DNA of 64,000 nucleotides from Ornithorhynchus anatinus. Lineage: Eukaryota; Chordata; Mammalia; Monotremata; Ornithorhynchidae. How positions within the stretch are numbered: position 1 is the first letter of the stretch; every line of letters begins with the position of its first letter. Under the pieces are notes generated by a model. That model was not told where the DNA came from. It did not search any database and saw only the letters and a list, made by a program, of their open reading frames with translations. This document shows, one piece after another, positions 1-12,302 of this stretch. A program made the position numbers and the translations under genes. The stretch spans positions 248,001-312,000 of the forward strand of contig NW_024396779.1 in the NCBI RefSeq assembly GCF_004115215.2, read 5' to 3'.

Positions 1-505
1 TCCCCTCTCCCAGCCCCACAACACTTATGTACATATCTTATGTACACAGAGAAGCAGCAGGGCGTAGTGAGTTGAGCACGGGCCTGGGAGTCAGAAGGTC
101 ATGGGTTCTAATCCCGGCTCCATCACTTGTCTGCTCTCTGACGTTGTGCCAGTCAGTTCACTTCTCTGGGCCTCATTTCCCTCATCTGGAAAATGGAGAT
201 GAAGACTGTGAGCCCCATGTGGGACAGGGTCTGTGTTCAACCTTATTACCTTATATTTACCCAGCACTTAGAACAATGCCTGGCACATAGTATGTGCTTT
301 ACAAATACCATTATCATTATTATTATTATTATTATAGCCACAATAATTTTATTTATATAATGTCTGCATCCCACTCTAGACTGTAAGCTCACTGTGGGCA
401 GGAAATGTGTCTGTTATATTGTTACACTGTACTTTCCCAAGTGTTCTGTTCATTGCTCTGCACAGAGGAAGTGCTCAATAAATGTGATTGATTGATTGCC
501 CCTGA
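1..505 (+). mobile_element. L2 3' end interrupted by a Mon-1 SINE
   Basis: The first 48 bases match the L2 3' UTR (the CAGCCCCACAACACTTATGT type). A Mon-1 SINE in plus orientation follows (about 50-335), from its tRNA-like head to an ATT-rich tail. The L2 3' end then resumes (340-498) and finishes with the usual GCTCAATAAAT plus a GATTGATT tail. The L2 was therefore present before the SINE inserted. Confidence 0.8.
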
Positions 506-1322
506 GAGGAGCAGCATGGCCATGTAGAAAGAGAACAGGCCTGGGAGTCAGAGGACCTGGCTTCTTATCCCAGCTATGTCACATGCCTCCTGTGTGACCT
601 TGGGCAGGTCACTTCTCTGTTCCCCACTTACCTCATCTGTAAAAGGGGGATTCAGTAGCTGTTAATAATAATGATGGTGTTTGCTAAAAGCTATGTGCCA
701 AGCACTGGGGTAGATACAAGGTAATCAGGTTGTCCCACGTGGGGTTCACAGTCAATCCCCATTTTACAGATGAGGTAACTGAGGCAAAGAGAAGTTAAGT
801 GACTTGCCCAGAGTCACAAAGCTGACAAGTAGCAGAGGAGGGATAAGAACCCACAACCTCTGGCTCCCAAGCCTGTGCTTTTTCCACTAAGCCATGCTGC
901 TTCTCTGTTCTCCTTCCTACTTACCTGTTCTCCTTCCTACTTACATTGTCAGGCCTGTTTGGGACAGAGATGGTGTCTGACCTGATGATCTTGTAAATTC
1001 CCCGGTCCTTAGGACAGAGTTTGACACAAATATCAATAGCTTTATTATATTCTGTTGCTTTCCCCTACCTGTAGCCAGCATGACCTAATGGACCCTGGGG
1101 CTGGGAGCCAGAGTAACTGGGTTCTGATCCCACCTCTGCCAGTTGCCGGCTGTGTAATCTTGGGCAAACCACTTTACTTATTTGTGCCTCAGTTTCCTCA
1201 TGTGTAAAATGGACATTCTATATTGTTCTCTCTCCCCTTTAGACTGTGCACTCCATAAATGGGTCAGGGACTGGGCCCAAACTGATGATCTTGTGTAGAG
1301 TGTTTGACACACAGTGAGTGGT
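506..1322. mobile_element. Nested and adjacent Mon-1 SINEs
   Basis: A plus-strand Mon-1 (506-662, resuming at 907-1045) is split by a full minus-strand Mon-1 (663-906). A further plus-strand Mon-1 runs from about 1075 to 1322. The minus copy starts with an AAT-rich tail and the GTTTGCTAA segment and ends at the reversed SINE head (CATGCTGCTTCT). Confidence 0.75.
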
Positions 1323-1672
1323 TTTTATGGTATTTGGTAAGCTCTTCCTATATGCCAGGCACTATTCTAAGCACTGGGTTAGATACAAAGTAATTCATTC
1401 AATAGTATTTATTGAGCACTTACTATGTGCAGAGCACTGTACAAAGCACTTGGAATGTACAATTTGGCAACAGATTCATCTCACATCACAGTCCTGGTCC
1501 CACATGGGGCTCCCAGTCTTAATCCCCATTTTACAGATGAGGTAACTGAGGCACAGAGTAGTGAAGCGACTTACCCGAGATCACACAGCAGGCAGGTGAC
1601 AGAGCCAGGATGAGAACCCAGGTCCCTCTGGCTCCCAGGCCCATGCTCTATCTCATTAGGCCACTCTGCTTT
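1322..1672 (-). mobile_element. Mon-1 SINE carrying a small L2 insertion
   Basis: A minus-strand Mon-1 is broken at about 1394-1485 by a fragment of L2 3' end, also minus (TTCATTCAATAGTATTTATT and onward). This shows L2 activity after this SINE inserted. Confidence 0.7.
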
Positions 1673-2180
1673 CCAACTACCACATTCATCAATACTATGT
1701 GCAAAACACTAGGCAAAACACTGGAAGTACAGATGACTTATCGAAGAATCAAGCTGGGAGGTGGTTGGTGACAAAAATATGGAATTTCCCAGGTGTTTAG
1801 CACAATGCATTTCACCGAGTGTACGTTCAATAAATAATCAATCCTTACCACTATTACTGCTACTAGTAGAACTACTAACTAAACACTGGGGCAATGGGTT
1901 TTCAAATCTACTCTGGGTGTTCGCAAAGTAACTTGAACTGGGACATCGTTTAATAGAGTTGGTGGAGAAAGTTTCAGTAATTAATCTCTTGGGATGTTCT
2001 GACTTCAGGCATGTCCCCCAAGGATGAAGAATGTAATAAAAAAGTTCCTTCTTGATCTTTCAAGGATTACACTTTTTCCCATGAGCTGATGCTGAGTTCA
2101 GAACTGGAAATGATGAAGCATTTGATGCAAAATGTTAGCATGATTGTATTGTTGAACCTTAGGCTTGAAGAGGGCCAGCC
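1672..2180. other. Mostly unique sequence
   Basis: There is no gene here. Apart from a short L2-like tail at about 1795-1850, I recognise no repeat, RNA or coding signal. Open frames are short and resemble no family I know. Confidence 0.5.
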
Positions 2181-3090
2181 TAAAAGCTTCCAAGCAGGGA
2201 ACGTATCTAACAACTTTGTTGTTTTGTACTCTCCCAAGTGGTTACTACAGTGTTCAGCACACAGTAAGTGCTCAATAAATATGATTGATTGATTAATCTC
2301 TGTCTCCCCCTCTGTAGTATAAGCTCGTTATGGGCAGGGAATTTGTCTACCAACTCTATTGTATTGTGCTCTCCCAGGCGCTTAGTACACAGTAAGCATT
2401 CAATCAATACCACTGATGGGATGATGATCCTTACAATGGCCAGGTGAGATACAGGGTGACATCCTCATTTCACAGTTGATATGATCTGTCCAATTCAGAG
2501 CTGGGATTCAAATCCAGGTCTCCTGATTTCCAGCCCCAGGCAGTAGGCAAGTGCCGGAGTTGGGATTAGAACCCAGGTCCTCATGCTCCCAGTCACATGC
2601 TTTATTCACTATGCCATGCCACCTCCTGATGATTGATTGATTATATCTTTCTCAACAGTGAGGGAACTGGTCTCAAATATAATAGTATAAAAATCTTCCA
2701 TTGCTCAGTAAATATAGATTGTATTGGAGATCAGAACGTCTCCAGGCATCAACTCCTCGGAATATCAAATGGGGTTGGATACTGTCCAGTAAATATTAAT
2801 CACATCTTTTTTTCTTCTTTTTTATGGTATTTGTTAAGCACTTACTAGGTGCCAAGTACTGTACTAAGCACTGGGATAGATAGAATCTAATCAGGTCAAA
2901 CACAGTCCATGTCCCTCATAAGGCTCACAACCTTAATCCTCACTTTACAGATGAGATGGCTGAGGCACAGAGAAGTGAAGTGATTTGCCCAAGGTCATGC
3001 AGCAGACAGGTGGCAGAGCCAGGATCAGAACCCGGGTTCTTCTAACTCCCAGGCCGGTATTTTCTCTGTTAGGCCACACTGCTTCTCTAC
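2180..3090. mobile_element. Two L2 3' ends and decayed Mon-1 copies
   Basis: Two plus-strand L2 3' ends follow one another (2180-2298 and 2300-2420), each ending in AATAAA-type sequence. A decayed minus-strand Mon-1 covers about 2420-2625, and a fuller minus-strand Mon-1 covers 2816-3088. The 2640-2810 interval is not recognised. Confidence 0.65.
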
Positions 3091-4275
3091 CTTCAGAACT
3101 GACAGGTGAAATCGCGGTTATCTCTGTCTCGAGGAAAAGCATCTGACTGCTTCTGTATCACTTAAGCTGGCCTGCCAGTTTATGTCTCTTTAAAAACTGG
3201 TATCCTGTTGTTAGAGCAAATCATAGAGAATTATTCTTTAGCAGAGATATGGCAAATCCAGTGGCCTCAAATCTTGTCACCCAGTAGGCTTAGCAAAAGA
3301 GAGGTATGGAAATCAGTGGCTGGTACGCGAATGAGGTTGAGTCTGAGATTCTTTGAGGCATCCTGATGATGACTTGTTGAAGATAGTAGATGACATCTAA
3401 TCCCCTGGGCAGATCCATGTTATTCAATGTTATACCTAAAGCAAAGGTAAGCCAGCATGGCGTAGTGAATAGAGCATGGGCCTGGGAGTCAGAGGTCATG
3501 GCATCTAATGTTGGATTTACCACTTGTCTGCTGTGTGAACTTGGGTAAGTCTCTTCATTTCTCTGTACCTCAGTTACCTCATCTGTAAAATGGGGATTGA
3601 GACTGTAAGCCCCACGTGGGAAAGAGACTGCGTCCAACTTGATTTGCTTGTCTCCACCCCAGTGCTTAATACAGTGCCTGGAACATAGTAAGCACTTAAT
3701 AAATACTTTATTATTATTATTATTATTAAAGAGACACAGAGATGTGGCGGAGTCTTCCAATCTAGGTCTTCCAATTCCCAACAGAGAACTCTTCTGATCC
3801 TCCCAGCATTTCTACCCTCATTCACCCCCTCTCCCCTCCTTGGGAGCAGACCCTTAGCACCTTTTCCCAGCTCCTACTGAGTCTTGCTCTGCAGGGCTTC
3901 TGCCCCAAGGCCTGATTCTCATTAAAAATGCAAGAGCCTTTGGGAAATTCCTGGCAAGACATTGGCACAAGGATCAAAGAAATCCTGGAGGTCTGATAGC
4001 CCAGGACTGAATCCACAATCCTCCTGCCAACGCTAACATGAAATTAAGACCACCAGCAATGACTAACGATTGGATCAGACCAGCCATCTCCTCCAGTGGC
4101 AATAGAATACTTTGGGTTGGTTGTCCCTTCCTGACATCCATTCTCATGTTTAGGAAAGTGCCACTCTCTTTCCCAAACTCTTCCATTTGACTTCAATATA
4201 TTCTTCTTCCCAGCCAGATGTTTGTTTACAGTGAAGGAGGAAGGAGGGTCATCTCAAAACGACCCATCCCCTCCT
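3090..4275. mobile_element. Mon-1 SINE between unrecognised stretches
   Basis: A full plus-strand Mon-1 lies at 3450-3729 with a TTATTATTATT tail. The flanks, 3090-3450 and 3730-4275, show no repeat or coding similarity that I recognise. Confidence 0.65.
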
Positions 4276-5470
4276 TTTCTTATTTATGGTATTTGTTAAG
4301 CGTTCACTATGTGCCAGAAACTTTGGTAAGCCCTTGGGTAGATACCAGTTTATCAGGTTGGACATGGTCACAGTCCCTGTCCCACATGGGGCTCCTAGTC
4401 TTAATCCCCATTTTAGAGATGAGGTATCTGAGTCACAGAGAAGTTAAGGGACTTGCCCAAGGTCACAGCAGACACAGCAGCAGTCACAACAGACAAGACT
4501 CCCTTTCAAGACTCCTTGTGCTTAAGGAGAAAATCGATAATCAAGATCAGACATGCACAGATTTTCCAGCCTCAAGTCTGTGTTCGTGACTAGGGAGAGA
4601 TAAAACAGCAGAATTTTATGAAGTCTGGGATCTGGGTGCATCCTGAACCAGGTGAGCTATTGTTTCTGTTTCATTGTAGTCCTGCTTATTCTCCTTTATC
4701 GTGTAAGGCCAAATCTGTATGGAAGGTGGGGGAATTCTCCAGCAATTCTCTGGAAAGAATGATTAATCCAGTGGATTTGCAAAACTACGAGTCAATAGCA
4801 TTTATTGACTGTTGTGTGAGGATCACTGTGCTAAATGCTTGAGGGCATACCACTCAGCAGAGTTGTCAGACCCCCTCTCCTTCCACAATGAACTTACAGT
4901 CTAGCTTTGCAAAACACATGTGCCTTAAACTGAGAAGGAAATCCAGTTGTTCACTGTCTAGAGGAAATGAATGGAAATCATAGAGTGGAAGAGTTGAATG
5001 AGACACCAATCAATCCAATAAATAGTATTTATTGAGCAATTATGCTGTGCAGAGCACTGTACTAAGCACTGGGAGAGTATGATAGAGTCAGTAGACACAC
5101 TCCCTGTCCTTAAGGAACTTTCAATGAGAAGACAGACATTGAAATGAATTACAGGTAGGGGAGGTACTTGATTATAAAGATATGCATGTAATAATAATAA
5201 CTGTGGTATTTGTTAAGCACTTAATATGTAAGAGACACTGTACTAAGTGCTGGGTATATACAAGGAACTGGGTTGGACACAGTCCCTATTCCACGTGGGT
5301 ATCACAGTCTTAATCCCCATTTTATAGATGAGGTAGCTGAGACACAGAGAAGTTGAGTGACTTGCCCAAGGTCACACAGCGGACAAGTGGCAGAGCTGGG
5401 CTTAGAACCCAAGTCCTTCTGACTCCCAGGCCTGTGCTCTGTTCACTAGGCCATGCTGCTTCTGTTCTTA
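4276..5470 (-). mobile_element. Mon-1 and L2 fragments
   Basis: Minus-strand elements occur in this order: Mon-1 without its head (4276-4490), an L2 3' end (4795-4920), an L2 3' end (5006-5190) and a full Mon-1 (5190-5464). Between them, 4490-4795 holds nothing recognisable. Confidence 0.7.
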
Positions 5471-5579
5471 TTTGGAAGACTCTATTACCATCATCATTGT
5501 AATTTTCTTTATTATGGTGAAAGTTGGAAAATGGGACTTACTGAATTACTACTGTTGGGACCATGGAGTGTGGAAAAGA

Positions 5580-5775
5580 AAAACCAGCTGAGTGACTTTA
5601 TAATTGCACTAGGAAACTGTGCCTCAGTATTTTCATCCAGACAAAGGGGATTAAATATCCATGCTTTCTCCACCTTAGACTTGGAGTCCCATGAGGGACA
5701 GGGACTGTGTCTGATCTGATTGTGTTTTATTTTCCCCAGCACTTAGCACAGAGGTTGGTATATAATAATGATAAT
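5580..5775 (+). mobile_element. 5'-truncated Mon-1 SINE
   Basis: Only the 3' two thirds of a plus-strand Mon-1 are present. It reads into the region just upstream of the OR pseudogene at 5868. Confidence 0.6.
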
Positions 5776-5867
5776 GTGGAATGTAATTGGCACTACTGCA
5801 CTCTTCTTCCTTAATGGCTTGCCAATCTCTCGTCCTGGTGGGAGGAGGAAGTTATGAGTCAAAGGCA

Positions 5868-6825
5868 ATGGACAACCACACTGCTGTGACAGACTTCATC
5901 CTCCTGGGCCCGTCTGATGGATCCCCAAATCCAACTTTTCCTCTTCCTGGTCTTCTTACTGATTTATGGGATTGCCCTAGTGGGGAACCTGCTGACCATG
6001 TTGGTGATCCAGGTGGACCCCCACACCTCTACACTCCCATGTACTTTTTCCTGAGTAACCCGTCTTCTTAGACGTCAGATTTGCTTCCTCCACAGTCCCC
6101 AGAATGTTGGAAAACTTCCTGTCGGACCAGAAATCCATCACCTTCCCCGAATGCATCACCCAGATCGTCTCCCTCTTCATCTTAGCCACCGTCAAGATCT
6201 ACCTGTTGGCCACCATGGCATACAACTGTTACCGGGCGAGCGGGCAACTGTTATGCTACCCTGGCAGCTTGACTATCTAGCTCTGTGTACAGCTGGTTCG
6301 TGGAGCCTGGCTAGTGGGGGACATCAACGTGGTGGTCAATGCCCTCCTGGTGTTGCGTTTAGACTTCTGCAGGCCTAATCAGAATCTCCACTTCAGCTGT
6401 GAGTTTGAGTTGCCCCCACTGTTACAGATCTCCTGCTCCAATATCTTTGCCAGTGAAATGGGTATCCTCTCCCTGGGGGTTTTGCTGGGACTCGTCTCCT
6501 TCCTGCTCACCCTCATCTCCTACATTCACGTCATCTCCATCCTCTTTCAGATATGCTCCTCCTGAGGCCATGGCAAAGCCTTCCCCACCTGCTCCTCCCA
6601 CCTAATCACTGTCCTGTTCTGTGGGACTGTGTTCTTCCAGTACATGAGGCCCTCCTCGGCAGTCACCCCCTGGCTCTGGACTGGGTGGTCTCCATTCAGT
6701 GCAGTATCCTCACGCCCATGTTGAACTCCATGATTTATATCCTGAAGAACTGGGACGTGATGAGAGGCCTGAAGAAACTATTAAGAAAGTTCTGGAGTCC
6801 AGCTGCTGTTCCGAGAGATTGGTAG
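5868..6825 (+). pseudogene. Class II olfactory receptor pseudogene (OR5/OR8-like)
   Basis: A single-exon OR in decay. The ATG at 5868 begins MDNHTAVTDFILLG, a standard OR N-terminus with an NHT sequon. Further pieces lie in shifting frames: a TM1 segment with the GN pair, YTPMYFFLSN, a TM3 region reading MAYNCY in place of MAYDRY, FCRPNQNLHFSCE in extracellular loop 2, a TM5 stretch, and TPMLNSMIYILKN in place of the NPLIYSLRN box. The stop is at 6823-6825. I count at least five frame changes plus in-frame stops, so it cannot encode a receptor. The length (about 958 bp) is normal, so the breaks are small changes rather than large deletions. The subfamily is uncertain: the ATVTEFILLGLSD-type start and the ending resemble human OR8S1-type receptors. 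Confidence 0.85.
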
Positions 6826-6837
6826 TAATAGTAGTGG

Positions 6838-8398
6838 GTGACTATGGTTATTTAGCACTTACTGTGTGCAAATCACTGTACTAAGAGCCAGGAAAGAAAT
6901 ACATGCGTAGGTGTATCCATGATCTCTGGTCCTCAAGGGGCTGGTCAGTGCTGGCTAGTGGACTCTTCAGTAATACAACTGTAAGGGGTCTTAAGAAGTT
7001 TACAAATCCAATCCCCCACATTGGCATCTTGGTATTTTTAATGGGGGTGGGGGGCAATCTGGGTAAGTAAAGAGCATGGGTTGTTGATCAAATGATTCTA
7101 AGCTAAGGGGGCTAGGGAGGCAGTGTGGGTTAATAGGGCATGGGACTCAGAGTCAGGACACCATGGTTCTAATCCTGCCTCTGCCACTTATCTGCTGTGT
7201 GATCTTGGGTAAGTCACTTAATTTCTCTGTTTTGAGGTTTCTTTATCTGTAAAATATGTATTAACTATCTGTTCTCTATCCCTCTTGGACTGTGAGCCTG
7301 GTGTGGAATAGAGGCTGTGTCAGATCTGATTGTATTGTATTGTCCCCAATGCTTGACACATAGTAAGCACTTTACGTGCCATTTTTAATGGTATTTGTTA
7401 AGCACGTACCATGTGCCAGGCACTGTACTAAACACTGGAGTAGATAGAAGTCATTCAGGTTGGACACAGTCCCTATCCCACATAAGACTCACTGTTTTAA
7501 TCCCCATTCTACAGATGAAGGAACTGAAATACAGAAAAATTAAGTGACTTTCCCAAGGTTACACAGCAGACAGGAGGTGGAGCTGGAATTAGAACCCAGG
7601 TCCTCTGATTCTCATGCCCATGCCCTTTTCACTAATACTCTTCTTCTTCTTCTTCTAGAGACAGAGGCACAGAGAAGTTAAGTGACTTGCCCAAAGTCAC
7701 ACAACTGATTCGGTACCTCCCTCCTTGACTCTATTTTCAGCCTCATTTCTGTTTATTCTCCCAGACTGGCTCTTCTCTTCCTGCCCATATATGAGTAAAA
7801 CAAAAGCTGAGTGGGATTTTCTTCTGTCAAGTAGTAACTGTGTATAACATAATAATTATTGCATTTATTCAATGATTACAGTGTGCCAAACACCGGCTAA
7901 GCGTGGAGTAAATAAAATCAATTTGGATACTGTCCTATGTGGGGGTCACAGTCTAAGGCAGAGGAAGGGTAGGTATTTTTCCCCCGTTTTTTTCAGTTGA
8001 AGGAATGGAGGCCCAGAGAACTTAAGTGACTTGCTCAAGGTGATCCAGATGGTTTATAGTGGAATTGAGTTTCAAACCCGGCTTTTCTGACTCCCTATTC
8101 CATGTTCTTTTCACCAGGCCATGCTACTTTTGTTAGACACTAAACTAATCCTGTCTCTGCCACTTGCTTGCAGTCTGACCTTGGGCAAATCATTTAACTT
8201 TTCTATACTTTAGCTTCCTCATCTGTATAATGGGAGATTAAATACCTGTTCTCTCTCCCCTATAATTTGTGAACCCCGTGTGGTATAAGAACTGTACCTG
8301 ATCTGATTGTATTATATCAATCCCAGCAGTTAACACAGTGCTTGACACATAGCAAGCCCTTAACAAACACAAATAATTACTGTTGTAATTATTATTAC
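6838..8398. mobile_element. L2 fragment and five Mon-1 SINE copies
   Basis: The contents are: a minus L2 end (6840-6960), plus Mon-1 (7105-7385), minus Mon-1 (7385-7638), a minus Mon-1 scrap (7638-7715), minus Mon-1 (7848-8131) and plus Mon-1 (8140-8398). The opposed neighbours at 7105-7638 and 7848-8398 could form snap-back hairpins if transcribed. Confidence 0.7.
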
Positions 8399-8399
8399 C

Positions 8400-9270
8400 G
8401 AGTCAGGAATTTTCCAGACTCCTAGTTTTGATCTTTGGCTGCTTTGTTCCAAAACTCCCCTTAGGAGGGTATATCTTGGTGTCTCCAAGGAACGAAAATT
8501 TTAATGAGTTCTCCAATCATCTTTCTGCTGAGCAAGAGAAGAATCTAGTGCTTCTCAGGTCTTGGTTCTCCCCGAGGGGTTTAGGTTGGGTTACATGTAA
8601 AATCGGCCCTGATCCCTGCCTGGATGAATGTGGAATTTTTGACATGAGCAGTGGACAGTGTCTCTCCTCAGGAAAGATGCCCTCTTCAATACCATCATAC
8701 ACCAGGAGTCCCACCCTTCCCTCTATCAATGACTAAATCCAGGCTCTCCCATGGAACCACATCTGAACAAGAGTTGAACTGACTGCAGCCCCTCTTGATG
8801 AACAAAGTCTTGCCATTTTCTTCAGTGACTTTGCTCATGAGGTGCAGTCATCTTGGCTTGGGGCATCAAAGTGGCATGACTTGAACCCACTTTGGACAGA
8901 ACTAGACACAGGGGGCCGAAGGTCAACTGCTGCATCACTCAAGGACAAAACTCCACAGCACAGATTTCATGTTGCTTCCTGGGAAGCTTGGGGACTGGTT
9001 AGAGATTTTTCTGGCTCTCCTGAATTTTTGGGATGGGGAAGACCACATGTCTGGAAGCCTTGGCAGGGAAAGAAATTGAAGAGTGCTATTCCTCAGCCAT
9101 GTCTCATGTGAGTACGGATAAATGGCAGCCATTTTCTTTGGTCTTCTAGCATCATGCCTAGGCAAGGATTTGGGGAGAAAGTGGAATTGTCCTGCCCAGT
9201 AGATGGGAGCAAGGGACCCATATCCATTGAGCCCATGTGGGGCCTTTGGCCCAGAGGGTTCAGGGAACAT
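8400..9270. other. Repeat-poor island, no recognised gene
   Basis: About 870 bases lack Mon-1 or L2. Two short plus-strand open frames (102 codons at 8428-8736, 89 codons at 8842-9111) and a 120-codon minus frame (8935-9297) exist. None has a motif I recognise, and they overlap on opposite strands, so they are probably chance frames. Confidence 0.5.
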
Positions 9271-10014
9271 GCAGACCAACTCTGTTGTATTGTACACTCC
9301 TGAGCACTTAGTACAGTGTTCTGCACATAGTAAGTGCTCAACAAATAAAATTGATTCATTGATTTAAAGAGCTACTGATGCTGTGCTGCGGTGCTATCTG
9401 CCCTCAGCCCCTCAGTGGCCTAAGACTGCCCCCCGCCCCAGACTCTCTTGATGTCCCCAGTTACCCCTGAATGTGAAGATGTCACAGTCTGGACAGGATT
9501 GGCACTTGGCAAAAATGAAAAGGTGAGACATAGCAGGTGGAATCTTGGTGCCCCACTGCTTAGTACAGTTCTTGGCACAAATTAAGCTCTCAATAAATAC
9601 CATTGATGGATTGTTTCACTGTCTCCCATCTGTCTCCGGGAAAGGGCGTCCATTGCCCGTCATCTTCCTCCCATCCAACATTCACATCTAGAGTGGTTCC
9701 CTCCCCACACCCCATTCTGCTGGGGGGTCAAAGCCTCCCTTCTGGCCTCTTGGGTTCAAGGCAGGGAGGGGGAGGGATGCTGAGTGGCAATTCTAGAGAT
9801 CTCCGGGTTGCTCCAATTCCTCCCCTCTTTTGTCCCCCTCCCTCCCACTGCCCCACAGGAAGCCTTCAAATGACCTCCCCCTCAGTTGGTAGGGGCTGTT
9901 AGAGTGAGGAGAGTGGGAGAGGAGAGCTGGCCGGAAGAAGAGAGGAGAGAGAATAATCGCTTCTCAAACGGCTGACTGATTGACTCTTTGGGACTGAATA
10001 AACAAGAATAGAGA
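9271..10014 (+). mobile_element. Two L2 3' ends and a pyrimidine-rich unique stretch
   Basis: Short plus-strand L2 tails occur at 9271-9368 and 9548-9615. The 9620-10014 interval is C/T-rich (9690-9860) and then purine-rich (9900-9950), with no recognised repeat or gene. Confidence 0.6.
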
Positions 10015-10024
10015 CTACTTAAGC

Positions 10025-10368
10025 TTGTCTTGTCTACGCTGTAGCGTCGTCTCCGACCCATAGTGACTCTATGGACACATCTCTTGCAGAATGCCCCACC
10101 TCCATCTGCAGTTGTTCTGGTAGTGGAGCCATAGAGTTTTCTTGGTAAAAAGAAAGTGGATTGCCATTGCTTCCTTCTGTACAGTAAACGTAAGTCTCCA
10201 CCCTTGACTCTCTTCCATGCTGTTGCTGCAAAGCACAGGTGAGTTTTGACTTGTAGCAGATTGCTTTCCACTCGCTAGGAATGGAATGGGTAACTGTTTG
10301 ACTCTCCCTCCCGCAGTCGAGACTAGTATAGTACTGGAAACACTCCAGGTGCGACCCTGAGAGGGGAT
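10025..10368 (-). mobile_element. snoRTE retroposon, copy 1
   Basis: The element combines an H/ACA snoRNA-like 5' part with an RTE-type 3' end (GTCGTCTCCGACCCATAG when read on the plus strand). It is flanked by a perfect 10-bp target-site duplication, CTACTTAAGC, at 10015-10024 and 10369-10378. The 3' hairpin of the snoRNA module has lost its loop between short direct repeats, so this copy is unlikely to give a normal snoRNA. It matches the platypus snoRTE family. Confidence 0.8.
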
Positions 10369-10427
10369 CTACTTAAGCAGAAACCTCTAATGCCTGGTCA
10401 TGGAGAGGGTCATATTTACCCCTCTCC

Positions 10428-10704
10428 TTAAAAATAATTGTATTTGTTAAGTACTTACTATGTGCCAGGGTCTATAATAAGTGCTGGGGTAGATACAAGC
10501 TAATCAAGTTGAACACAGTCCATTTCCCATCTGGGGCTCACAGCCTTAATCCTCATTTTGCAGATGAGAGAACTGAGGCACAGAGAAGAGAAGTGAAGTG
10601 ACTTGCCCAAGGTAACAAAGCAGACAAGTGGCAGAGCCGGGATTAGAACTCAGGTCCTCTGACTCCTAAACCCGAGTTCTTCCCACTAGGCAACACTGCT
10701 TCTT
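10428..10704 (-). mobile_element. Mon-1 SINE
   Basis: A near full-length minus-strand copy, with the ATTGTATTTGTTAAG segment at the left and the reversed head at the right. Confidence 0.8.
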
Positions 10705-10784
10705 ATAAAGGATGACTTTCCAACTCCGAGCCATGACTGAAAAATTTTCCAGTCAGGTCAAGTATTCTTAAAACCAACAACAAT

Positions 10785-10970
10785 AATATCAAGTGCCGTC
10801 GAGTCATTTCTGATTCATAGTGACTCTATGGATATATTTTCTCCAGAACTTCCTATCTTTTGCCATAATCCATAACCTTTCTAACAGTTCTTCTGTTATT
10901 GTTGCTATGGTCTCTATCCATCTAGCTGCTGGTCTGCTTCTTCCATGTTTTCCCTGGAATTCCCCCAGCA
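10785..10970 (-). mobile_element. RTE LINE 3' end
   Basis: Read on the minus strand this gives CCAGGGAAAACATGGAAGAA, then an AGATGGATAG segment, and ends with GACTCGACGGCACTTGAT. It aligns along its length with the plus-strand element at 48573-48802, so both are 5'-truncated copies of one RTE/BovB-like LINE. Confidence 0.65.
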
Positions 10971-11013
10971 TTAGTGTCTTCAGTATTTATTAAGTATTTA
11001 TTAAGCACTTACT

Positions 11014-11376
11014 GGCCTCTCAGGGTCACACCTGGAGAGTTTTCAGTACTCTACCAATCTTGACTATGGGAGGGAGAGTCAAGCAGAGGCATATCCATTC
11101 CAATCCTAGCTTAGGCAGTGACTAGCCAGTGGAAGGCAATCTGCTACAAATCAAAAGTCACTTGTGCTGTGCAGCAACAGCATGGGAGAGAGTCGGGGGT
11201 GGACACTCAGGTTTACTGCATGGAAGGAGGAAATGGTGAACCTCTTCAATATTTTTACCAAGAAAATGCTATGGATACACTACCAGAATGATTGCAGAGG
11301 CAGGTGGGGCTTTCTGGGAAAGATATGACCATGGCATCGCTATGGGTCGGACACGACTTGACAGCATAAGACAACA
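11014..11376 (+). mobile_element. snoRTE retroposon, copy 2
   Basis: A full-length plus-strand copy. It starts with the CCTCTCAGGGTC block and ends in GGGTCGGACACGACTTGAC plus a short ACAACAA tail. The flanks are an 11-bp duplication, AAGCACTTACT, at 11003-11013 and 11376-11386. The target was a reversed L2 or Mon-1 fragment, which continues after the insertion. Confidence 0.85.
11046..11150 (+). ncRNA. H/ACA snoRNA-like module of snoRTE copy 2
   Basis: Two hairpins are visible. The first is closed by ACTCT with AGAGT. The second is closed by GCAGA with TCTGC, has an unpaired pocket, and an upper stem of the CCATTC/GAGTGG type (here with changes). An ACA triplet follows at about 11146, as expected for the ACA box of an H/ACA RNA. 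I cannot see a perfect ANANNA hinge box. Only a small minority of snoRTE copies are known to be processed, and those lie in introns of host genes. No host transcript is evident here. Confidence 0.35.
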
Positions 11377-11435
11377 AGCACTTACTATGTACCATACCCT
11401 CCTCTCAGGCAAATCTTATGAACTTATGTAGTAGT

Positions 11436-12170
11436 AATATTAGTATTTATAAAGCATTTATGGTACATGTGCAGAGCACTGTTCTAAGCACAGGGAAAAG
11501 CATTCATGCATATCACAATAATAATAATTATTATTATTATAATCATTATCTGTTAAGTGCTTACTATGTGCCAAGCATTGGGGTAGACACAAGGCAATCA
11601 GATCCCAGTGTCTTCTCTATTTCTGCTAAGCATATTCATTTTGACCAATACAATTCTAAATATTTTTGCATTTGTCTCTTCTATTAGGGTGCAAGCTCTT
11701 AGTGGGCTGGGAAGTTTGTTGCTTCACTATTCTACATTTCCCAAATGACTAGTACGATACTTCAGGTGAAATTGAGACTTGATAAATCCTTATGCTTCCA
11801 AGTGCCAGGATAATAATAACAATAACGTTGGTATTTGTTAAGCTCTTACTATGTGCCAAATACTGTTCTAAGCACAGGGGTAGATACAGGGTAATCAGGT
11901 TGTCCAATGCAGGGCTCACAGTCTTCATCCCCATTTTACAGATGAGGTAACTGAGGCTCAGAGAAGTTAAGAGACTCGCCCAAGGTCACACAGCTAACAA
12001 ATGGCAGAGCTAGGATTAAAACCCATGACCTCTGACTCCCAAGCCCGCACTCTTTCCACTGAGCCACACTGCTTACAGGATAATCAGATATTGTCCTTGT
12101 CCCACCTGAGGCAAACATTCTAAGGGGGAGGGGAACACAGGCATGCCATCCCATTTTACAGATCAAGAAA
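11436..12170 (-). mobile_element. L2 and Mon-1 copies
   Basis: This contains a minus L2 scrap (11440-11505), a Mon-1 tail part (11515-11608), a plus L2 fragment (about 11640-11770), a full minus Mon-1 (11809-12075) and the continuation of an older minus Mon-1 (12075-12170). Confidence 0.65.
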
Positions 12171-12302
12171 CCCAAGACACAAGTTTCAGCTCTTCTTAAG
12201 GTGGGCAATGTAGTCTGGGGGAATGCTGACAATCTCAGAGAACTTAATCAAGAGGAATTTCAGCGGGAGGGCTCTGGGTTAGACATTAAGGCTAGACATC
12301 TA

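Noticed and set aside
3290-3781. 163-codon minus frame
   Set aside because: Runs through a Mon-1 SINE and its AT-rich tail into unique sequence. No known protein motif.
8428-9297. Frames of 102, 89 and 120 codons in a repeat-poor stretch
   Set aside because: They overlap on both strands, lack recognisable motifs, and have no nearby promoter or splice pattern I trust.
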